Shown here: piece by piece, positions 55,793 through 64,000 of the stretch
Numbering within the stretch: the first letter of the stretch is position 1
Layout: every line of letters begins with the position of its first letter
NCBI GenBank assembly: GCA_928212115.1
Contig: CAKMRJ010005634.1
Span: forward strand, 256,121,813 to 256,185,812
DNA from: Lactuca virosa
Taxonomy: Eukaryota; Streptophyta; Magnoliopsida; Asterales; Asteraceae
Length of the DNA stretch: 64,000 bases
Direction: 5' to 3'
Notes under the pieces: model-generated
Databases searched by the model: none
What the model was told of the DNA's origin: nothing
Seen by the model: only the letters and a program-made list of their open reading frames with translations
Made by a program: the position numbers and the translations under genes

Positions 55793-56624
55793 GGCTTGGC
55801 CACCTGAAGTCATACTCACACCTCTCTATTTCTTCTCATGTGGTTTATGAACAAACAATGGGCATTAGCATGTGGAGAGATTTTACGAATATTAACACAT
55901 TACAGTCGACCAATTTTCAAAGTTGAACACCCACATGGTGAAATAGATAGAAGTATCAGTGGTAGCCAAGCATCAACAAGTAACCCTACTGAAAGGAAAC
56001 CACTAAGGCCTCTGTCTCCTTGGATCACTGATTTATTGCTTGCTGCTGCACACCCTTTAGGTATCAGAAGCGCTACTTTCGTTGGTAAGTGCTTGTTTTA
56101 ATTTATAAAAAAAAACCCTTTTTGTGTGTTTTCATGACTATTACCTTTCCTTACTTATTTAACCTATGTAGGTGTGGGGGTGTTATGGGAAAATACGCTG
56201 CAGGGGAACTGAAGCCACCTTCTCTTGGTAAGTGGAAAAGTTTTTTTTTTATTATAAAACTTTTGAAAGAAGGATAATGACAATTAACATAGTAGTAAAA
56301 TTTTGTGTTTAGTAATGGCTTCTTCACGTAGATCTGGTAGGCATCCACAGTTAATGCCATCTACACCAAGGTGGGCTGTTGCTAATGGCACAGGTGTAAT
56401 TTTAAGTGTATGTGATGATGAAGTTGCTCGTTATGAAACCACTACTCTAACTGCAACTGTTGTTCCTGCTCTATTACTTCCTCCTCCAACAACAGCCATG
56501 GATGAGCATCTTGTTGCAGGGCTTCCTGCTTTAGAGCGTATGCAAGGCTCTTCCATAGGTACTATGCTATTGCTTGTCCAAGTGCTACTCAAATACTTCT
56601 TCTTGGATTATTAGAAGCACCACC
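55793..56624 (+). pseudogene. GI: Captured GIGANTEA fragment, three exons with introns
   Basis: Exon 1 (55793-56084): AWPPE, then QWALACGEILRILTHYSRPI and RKPLRPLSPWITDLLLAA. Exon 2 (56172-56227): the split codon gives W-CGGVMGKYAAGELKPPS. Exon 3 (56313-56624): HPQLMPSTPRWAVANG, VILSVCDDEVARYET, VPALLLPPPTTAMDEHLVAG, and in a shifted frame YYAIACPSATQ and LLGLLEAPP. These are diagnostic of GIGANTEA, the plant circadian-clock and flowering regulator. Introns at 56085-56171 and 56228-56312 keep GT...AG borders. It is broken by small frameshifts and truncated by element F. It covers about 240 of about 1,170 residues. Confidence 0.9.
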
Positions 56625-57366
56625 TGTTGGGTTTTGAGCATTCTAACACTTCCTAAGTGTACATGCAACCCTAATAAACCTTGGATCTATGTTTGTCTAA
56701 GGTACATGCAAAATATTAATTTCCAAGGTTTATAAACCTATCTAGCATGGCATGGGGTACTTTTAAACATAAAGGACTAGATGAATTACATACCTTTTGT
56801 TGATTGTTGATTTCTTGGAGTTTGAGACCCAAGCACCAATAATGTGAATGCCTCAAATGGAAATCACAAATCACCACAAACTTGGAAAATGTATGAGAGA
56901 GTATACTAACACTTAGAAATCGGCCACCACTATTACACCACACTAGGGTAGTATTTCATGCAACATGAGCTTGTTTATATAGGTGCATGGTTAGGGTGAA
57001 ACCCTATAACCCATGTCTTTTCCTTTCCAAGGATCCATGGGTTAAAAGCTCCATGGATCATCCATGGACTTCCATATAAGCTTAGCCCATTACAAAATGA
57101 GTATTAGCCCACACCATATAAATTAATAGCCCATGATTTAATTAGTCTTCCTTTAATCACTAAATGAATTCATAATTAATTCAAGATTAAAACTAATTAA
57201 ATAACATGACTTTATATTAATATATTATAACTTATATATATTAATAAATCGTAAGTATAAACAATTCTCATAAAATTATCCATAAACAGTTTGGGTGAAG
57301 TGCAACCCAAATGGACCATGCCGGGTCGGGTCAAGTATATACCAAATAATTATGGACTTAGACACC
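56625..57366 (-). repeat. Element F 3' LTR (inner end deleted)
   Basis: TGTTGGGTTTTGAGCATTC on the plus strand, matching 63415 onward. Minus-strand TATA (TATATAAA, complement of 56974-56981). The inner end stops at GGACTTAGACACC and joins interior sequence, so the LTR's last 12 or so bases and the polypurine tract are deleted. Confidence 0.87.
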
Positions 57367-60300
57367 TTCTGTTTCTCATGAATATCACCCGGACAATACA
57401 TGGAACAACGTCGTACTTATTGTCCAGCAGTTTTGTTTACGATTTCCGATTGTTTGACAAGAACTAAATTGAACACATCAATTAGGTTCTGACCGGCCCG
57501 ATACATAGGTCAAAACAAAATCATCGAGGGGCCCATATATCGCTTCTAATTCTCCAAGGACTAGAAGGAACAGATAAACTTCGACTCATATACTTGTTTC
57601 TACACACTTGTTGAATTATACACAAATGCACGTTTTATAACATCAAGTTACTGATGCGTTTACGTGCAATCAATGCACAACCAACTCATAGTAACAACTC
57701 ATATCTCTAAGTTGAAGACTTATATGATATTACCGTCTCACGATCACTCGAGATAATTCCATGAAGTGATACAAGTGAGCGTGGGTTAATTCCAATACTC
57801 ATAACTTATGAGTACTCATGAATGTTGTAGCAACCATTGCTATGTCTAAACACGTTTAGCCATCTACAACGCGATTCATGACAGTCTTAATTCATACCTA
57901 CTTCCAACATATGAACGACTATGGAGTGTTTAAATAAACTTAGTCATTCGGAACGAATAACCTAGCTATTCTGGAAGTCAAAACATGCAAAGTGAAACAC
58001 AATAATAATCGAATCCAATATGGTCTCAGAACCCTTTTGAATATAAATAAAACCACCTTTTAATTATCACCATATTGATTACAAATTATTCATTGTTAAT
58101 GTTTCAAAAATCAACTTAATACTTGAACAAAAACAACAGTCGTCCCATGCTCCTAGCATGTACACTTTGTTTTTCTAAACAATAGTTATGCCATACTCCA
58201 AGTATGCACACTATGTTTGTCTATGATCTTTACTTTGTGAAATAGATCAATTGAACATGATTCCAATGATGCTCATTTCACAATCCCAAATCCTTATTGT
58301 AAATGTAAGAATTCCTACTTCCTACCATTTACCACAAAACTGTTAGATTTTAAACTTATATGCACTGATCCTCTCGTAATGATTATGCACAAGGTCACCA
58401 AAACCTTGTCATCAGTCATTACAGAGGATTCCAAAGGAGATCAACCTATGGAAACGAACTCTCATATTGAAAGTAATTGCTTTGAACATCCTTCTTGCAT
58501 AAAAGTTTCTAACTTTCTCATAGATTCTTAATATCCAACTCCCAATATGGAAAATTTCCATATTCCTATTTTGATTATCATATCTGAACAAGAGCTACCT
58601 CTTTTCAGAATATCCATATGGTCCCTTCCAAAATTTAACACTATACTTCCAACTGTCCCAAGCAACCAATCTTTGGTGAGCCTTAGATAGTTTCTCGACA
58701 ATTGCTTAATCATTTAGTCTTATCCAATTCTAGACTTTTCCCTGTTATGCTCTGAGCATTTGAAAGTTAGAAAGGATGAATACTATAGCACATGTGACCG
58801 ATCCTATACCTGAAGCATATGGGACACGATTCACGATGTCTCACATAAAGACCTAATACTGGATCAGTCTTTTGCTACAATATTTTTTTTATTTTCCATG
58901 TTTTCAAAAATCGACTATGAAGAGGGATGTCGTATCATAATCGAATTTGAGAACGCAATATATATAGAATTTCCTTATGTTGAACCATTCCAACATAAAA
59001 TTCATATATATATCCTTGACTAAAGACGATTAAAACTCAATCTAAGCTTTTAGATTGAAATGAAGTATAATTTCCTCTCCCTTAATTATAGCAAACAACT
59101 TTTTCAACCCCTACAACTTTAGAATTGAAACTTTTGTTTTTCTATAATTAACATTGCTAACTTGTAACACTAACATAATAATCATGCTCCCACTAACATG
59201 ATGATTATCAGCATAACACTTATGCTCCCACTAGCTCTGACATATTTCCAGAAATCAGCTGGGACTTCTGAAATTTAGATTCGTACACCCTTTCTTAGAT
59301 AGCTCACATGTGTGTCTAAACAATTTCCAGAACTATGAAAAGGGATGCCTTAATCATAGTCTTAATTGTTTAGACCTTTGCCATTTCTCACAAGTCCATG
59401 TTAGTGTGTCCGGTTAACACACACGCTCCCACTAACGACTTTGAGAATGCAAACATCACAATTGCTATCTACTTAAAATCTTCTTAGTGAAAGCATTTCC
59501 TCACCATCATTTTCATGTATCGGAGAGAAACCTTATGACACTTAGATTTTATGGTGTATGAGTTCCTATCCATGTGAATTTGTCAAAACCATAATCACAA
59601 GACAAGGTTAGTAACAAATTCAGCCTTACATGGACTGAACTTGTTCAATCTTAATTTCTTGGCATCTGGTAGCACAAGGCCCACTAATGCTTCCAATCTG
59701 TTATGCACACAGTTTAGAACTAACAGAACTCATATGCATAGACAACTTAATAGGAACAGACACAGAAACAAGAATTATGTCAACTTAATAGGTTTCAAAC
59801 CTTAAGTCGTGTGCTAGTGATAAAAATCAGGTTTTTACTCTTGATTAAATCTTGAAATCCTTTCAGGATCTTTAAAGACTCCCACTGTCCTCTTGACATA
59901 TAAGTTTCCCTAGTCAAGAACCATTCCTTGACAAAACAAATATTCAAGGGATAGTGCAGATTCTTATCAAGATAAACACTTCACACAATTGGTCTTAGTT
60001 GGTTTTTGTCTTATCCAAGACATCACAACTTACCAATTTCAAATGTACAGGAGTAGAAAACATTTTACACTACATTTGATAAGTGTTTTAAACCTTACTT
60101 ATGTCACTCAATGTTACAATCTTGGATTATGACTCTAAGAGTTGTTTTGGAACGAAGTATGATCCATCTTCTTGATTTTAACCATTCCAACAATTCATGA
60201 CCCCTCATCTAGTCATAACATGCACTAAGATGTCCTTAGAGTATGAATTGTGATATGGTTTCATAAGCATTAAGATGATCATAAAAACATGTATGATCCA

Positions 60301-61270
60301 TCTTTTTGATTTTAACCATTCCCAACAATTCATGACCCCTCATCTTAGTCATAACAATGCACTAAGATGTCCTTAGAGTATGAATTTGTGATATGGTTTC
60401 ATAATCATTAATGAATCATAAAAACATGATACTAAAGTACTCTCCATCTTTTCAGATTGAGAAACTTTTATCTTCTGCCAAATTTGATTCTTCTCATCCG
60501 TTCTCTTCCATACATTGAAACTTTTCCAATGTTACAGAATTATACTTAAACTTATAATATAACCATATTTACTAATCTTTAGTAAATCATGACGAATTGA
60601 TCTTTGTGGTGGACCTTGACCAGCACACACCCAATGTACTTAATTCCTTAGTCCTTCAATTGACTCACATATGCATGTGATCAATGATTAGTCTCAATTT
60701 ACAAAGATGAAAATTCTCATTCATCATACAATACAACTTGTATGATTCCAAGTTTCTGTCTAACTGAAGCTTGGTGATGAGAACCTTTCCTCATTTGGTA
60801 AATTCAGACACTACCACATATGAGAGAATCAAACTTATATTTCCAATATTGCCTAGAAACATACAACATCAATTTTCCATAAATGCCATTGTAAGGGGAT
60901 ATAATATAAAAATAAACTAAACAAAACTTTTATTTCTTTATTAAATGCGGAAAAATATTCCTTACAATGCATCTTAAATGAAAACTATGCTATTACATAT
61001 TCTTTAGCAATCTATCAGAACTTTTAAGTAGTGGCTCAAAAATCCGATCCTCGAACCATGCGATAGAAATCCATCTTCGTGATCAGATTCAACACACTCT
61101 TCTTTTAACCTTCCTTTTGCTCGATCCTGCTAACATCAAGATCAACCTAGTCACATCATGTAATAAGAATCAAAAATTAGGAACTTTAACAAAGTTAGAT
61201 AGTGGACTTACCTGAAGCCGAGTCAAACATTTTTGTCTCTACTTGCTTTCAAATATTTCAGGTATTCAGG
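57367..61270 (-). pseudogene. Element F interior, decayed and without ORFs
   Basis: Aligns in reverse with A 17140-20800 over its length. No coding frame is supported. A 134-bp tandem duplication occupies 60157-60429. The A-like linker wording is recognisable at about 59880-59950, where the minus strand reads ACTTATATGTCAAGAGGACA. Confidence 0.7.
60157..60429 (-). repeat. 134-bp tandem duplication in F
   Basis: GTATGATCCATCTT...ATAAAAACAT occurs twice in direct order (60157 and 60291). The copies differ mostly by single-base length changes in short homopolymers. Confidence 0.9.
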
Positions 61271-61916
61271 GCACTTCGCTTCCAATGTCCCTTCTCATGA
61301 CAATAAAAACATATAGACTCTTTGGGAATGGTACACGAGACAATCACAGACTTAGCCTTTCCCTTTACCTTTTGGTCAACCAGTTGACCAAGGCCGATCC
61401 CCTTCCATTGGGACGAGAAAGCTTTTCTGGACTTCCAATGTTACCATTGTCCATGTCCCATGGAAGTTTGAGAATTAGATCTCCATCAATATTTGCTTGA
61501 CCATTGCGCAAACATTGTTGATTCAGCAGCAACAAGCAAAAAGAAAGATCTATTAGGGTTATGTCGGGATCTGTCATATGGTAGTCTTTATATAAAAACT
61601 CACCATACGACTCAGGAAGTGACTGAAGAACCTCAACAGCGAACTTCCTTGAAATAACAGCACCCAACATTCTCAACTGTCATGTGTGACTCATTCCTAA
61701 GACATGAGTGCACACAGGTCTTCCATCTTTATGTTTCATTTCTAGTAGAGCTTCAGTGATCTTGAACCTTTCAAGTCTTCGGGCTTGTGGGTCGGGAGAA
61801 TAAATGGAGGAGGTGGGGGAGTGAAGCAGATGTTGAGGGACATCATCTTCAAGAGGAAAGCTTGTTTCAAGCGATTTGGGAAGATCATATTTTCTGAACT
61901 AGACATCTACAATGGG
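61271..61916 (-). pseudogene. gag: Element F gag (short form)
   Basis: The minus-strand ATG at 61914-61916 follows the acceptor-like TTGTAG. The start MSSSENMIF is followed by a proline run and RKLERFKI-ALL, then, after stops, MRMLGAVISRKFAVEVLQSL, ESYGEFLYKDYHMTDPDITL and WDMDNGNIGSPEKLSRPNG. A knuckle near 61290-61320 is degraded. The N-terminal gag domain is absent, as in A. There are several frameshifts. Confidence 0.77.
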
Positions 61917-63400
61917 AGAAAATCAAGTTAGTTGATTCAAGTCCTTAATAATGAACACCCAATATGAAATATTAAGGCTAGGACCCAACACAATATTTAT
62001 AACTTGGAAGAGGGATGCCGTAATCCAAGCTATAAAATATTTGAAGGTAGGTGAATGACGATTCACCAATTTCCACCATGAAAACGAAATAATTTATTAG
62101 GTTTTAATTGGATTTGAAACTCCTAGATCTTTTGAGATTCATTGAACTTTTCAATGGCATGTTTTCAATCTCGATTGTGCCCTTCAGGTTTTGTGACTGG
62201 GATGCCGAGGATCACAAAAGAAGGTGTGAATAACCATGCAAACTCACTTGGTACCCTTAATATTATCACCTAATCGATGTGCCGGTTAACCACACACGCT
62301 CCACCGATCTATGATAAACATCCAGTCACCCTTCGTGATCCTTACTAGTCCAAGTTAGTGTGCCGGTTAACCACACACGCTCCACCAACGACTTGGTAAG
62401 GTACAAAGTGTGAATTTCATGGGTTAGCACCATATTCACATTTTCCTAAAGTAACTAAGATTGGAAGTTATAAAAGGTTTAATTACTTTATATAATATTC
62501 ATTATACTTTTAATGAGAATTTAAAGTCATTGTCCTACCCGTTCGGCGAACGACCCTCCACCGATCAAGGAAGCGGTGGGTGAGAATGACACCCATTAAG
62601 TTGCCATTTTATAGGCAACAACCTTATACCCCCTTATAGACCGCTTCGTGAATGAAGGCCTACTAACAGTAAAACGACTTGATCTTATACATATATAATA
62701 ATTAACCATTAATGTTATAAATAGTATAAGGTTGAATTTTACTTTTAAAACTCTAAGGGTTGGAATTAAAGTTTATTAAAGTGTGTGAAACTTTACAAAT
62801 TCCAAAACTTGAGGGCAAGTTTTGTAACTATCCAAAACTTTTCATTTCATAACTTATGAATTAAAGGTTCATAAAAATGAAGACTCTTCATTTTTAAGTA
62901 ACTTATGTGTTTTAAGTGTGTGTTTAAAAGAAGTGACCTTTGGATATCCATACTTGAGGACAAATTATGGACTCCATTAAAACACATAAATGATCAAGAA
63001 TTAATCCTAACAATTCAGCAAATAATTCCTATCATCTTCTTCTAAATTCATAAGAACATGAACATGATCATCAAAGTTTCAAGAATTATATGAACACATA
63101 CAAAGCATGAAATTTGATATAAGCTATTGTAAAGGATTAGAACAACCATTACACCAACTAAAACAAGTTTTAAAACACCAAACAGTTTAGGGAATGTTTC
63201 TAGTCCATTTCCAGCAGCAAAAGTCGAAACTCTGCATTCTGAGCTCCTACTCGCCGAGTGCACGAACCTACTCGGCGAGTAGGATGGAGTTTTACACAGA
63301 ACTCGGCGAGTCCCCCCATGGACTCGGCGAGTTTCATCAGTCAGACAGCAAAAAATGACTTTTATCACTATTTTGCATCAAGTATCAAACAACAAGCCTA
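61917..63400 (-). other. Element F leader
   Basis: Non-coding leader with the same landmarks as A, D and E: two GGTTAACCACACACGCTCC hairpin copies (62284 and 62367 on the plus strand), the AGGCCTACT block (62658) and four ACTCGNCGAGT palindromes at 63249-63332 next to the primer-binding site. Confidence 0.8.
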
Positions 63401-63414
63401 GGCTCTGATACCAC
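63401..63414 (-). promoter_or_regulatory. Element F primer-binding site
   Basis: The minus strand reads GTGGTATCAGAGCC directly after the LTR end. Confidence 0.9.
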
Positions 63415-64000
63415 TGTTGGTTTTGAGCATTCTAACACTTCCTAAGTGTACATGCAACCCTAATAAACCTTGGATCTATGTTTGTCTAAGGTACATGCAA
63501 AATATTAATTCCACGGTTTATAACCTATCTAGCATGGCATGGGGTACTTTTAAACATAAAAGGACTAGATGAATTAAATACCTTTTGTTGATTGTTGATT
63601 TCTTGGAGTTTGAGAGCCAAGCACCAATAATGTGAATGCCTCAAATGGAAATCACAAATCACCACAAACTTGGAAAATGTATGAGAGAGTATACTAACAC
63701 TTAGAATCGGCCACCACGATTACACACACACTAGGGTAGTATTCATGCAACATGAGCTTGTTTATATAGTGGTCATGGTTAGGGTGAAACCCTAATAACC
63801 CATGTCTTTTCCTTTCCAAGGATCCATGGGTTAAAAGCTCCATGGATCATCCATGGACTTCCATATAAGCTTAGCCCATTAACAAATGAGTATTAGCCCA
63901 CACCATATAAATATAATAGCCCATGATTTAATTAGTCTTCCTTTTAATCACGAAATAAGTCAGAATTAAGTCAAGATTAAAACTAATGAAATAACATGAC
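63415..64000 (-). repeat. Element F 5' LTR (partial, continues past the window)
   Basis: Near-identical to 56625-57210. Minus-strand TATA at 63761-63768, 349 bp from the inner end. Splice-donor-like CAACAAAAG|GTATTT at 63581. Confidence 0.9.

Larger units (their letters stand above)
53764..56624 (+). mobile_element. CACTA-type DNA transposon (left end) carrying gene fragments
   Basis: Begins CACTACTAGAAAACAGACC, a plant CACTA terminus, with AGG (53761-53763) as the likely three-base duplication. Sub-terminal repeats with ACGACAC/GTGTCGT and GCGTGCC cores lie in the first 200 bp. There is no transposase. The interior holds exon-intron fragments of at least two recognisable host genes, all in plus orientation, so it is a gene-capturing non-autonomous element. 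Element F interrupts it at 56625; the right terminus is not in the window. Confidence 0.8.
56625..64000 (-). mobile_element. Element F: non-autonomous Angela/Tork-like Copia element (runs off the window)
   Basis: In minus-strand order: 5' LTR (from beyond 64000 to 63415), primer-binding site, leader with palindromes, short gag, 3.9 kb of decayed interior, and 3' LTR (about 57366-56625). It is a sibling of A by shared interior and shared gag deletion. The left flank is CCACC (56620-56624). Confidence 0.88.

Noticed and set aside
54770..56624. Functional TOR or GIGANTEA gene
   Set aside because: Only short fragments are present, with frameshifts and no full exon set, inside a transposon and cut by element F.

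Overview
This window is plant nuclear intergenic DNA. It consists of nested LTR retrotransposons plus one gene-capturing DNA transposon, and it holds no intact host gene. The elements are Copia (Sirevirus-like and Angela/Tork-like) and Gypsy, all Copia primer-binding sites are of the TGGTATCA (initiator-tRNA-Met) type, and every coding region carries stops or frameshifts. The ACTCGNCGAGT palindromes and the overall style of the repeats suggest Asteraceae, probably lettuce-like. That assignment is from memory, not from a search.

Left nest (1-41549). The outermost element is a Gypsy copy, G, whose 3' internal end (38325-39420) and 2.1-kb LTR (39421-41549) are in view. Inserted in it is A, an Angela/Tork-type non-autonomous Copia element: 5' LTR to 1682, leader, short gag, decayed interior, 3' LTR 37453-38319. 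Three elements sit inside A. Z (minus strand, 1-855) lies in A's 5' LTR. B is a minus-strand Sirevirus (4000-17134) in A's gag zinc knuckle, flanked by GCATT/ACATT, and carries an extra inverted LTR at its right end. C is a plus-strand Sirevirus (20899-37309) with target duplication CGATA. C itself holds a 3.1-kb solo LTR, H (33285-36407, duplication TCCCA), inside its last ORF.

Right nest (42395-64000). D is an Angela/Tork-type Copia element whose leader is split by E (44225-52186, duplication ATTAG), a sibling that keeps gag and pol remnants. D's protease region is split at 53764 by a CACTA transposon end. The CACTA body contains intron-bearing fragments that I recognise as TOR kinase and GIGANTEA, and a third, less certain fragment. 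The GIGANTEA fragment is cut at 56625 by F, a minus-strand non-autonomous element related to A that runs past the window end. 41550-42394 is an unrecognised coding remnant.

Comparing the elements shows three features that may be functional. (1) A, D, E and F all have a splice donor in the LTR and an acceptor directly before the gag ATG, with a cluster of small palindromes between the primer-binding site and gag; this resembles a retroviral packaging region confined to unspliced RNA. (2) B and C both have a TATA box about 100-120 bp upstream of a large third ORF of unknown function, which ends 20 nt before the polypurine tract. (3) B and C both carry repeated polypurine-tract-like motifs in the integrase-RT linker. 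Many differences between repeat copies are single-base indels, so sequence errors may account for some of the broken frames.
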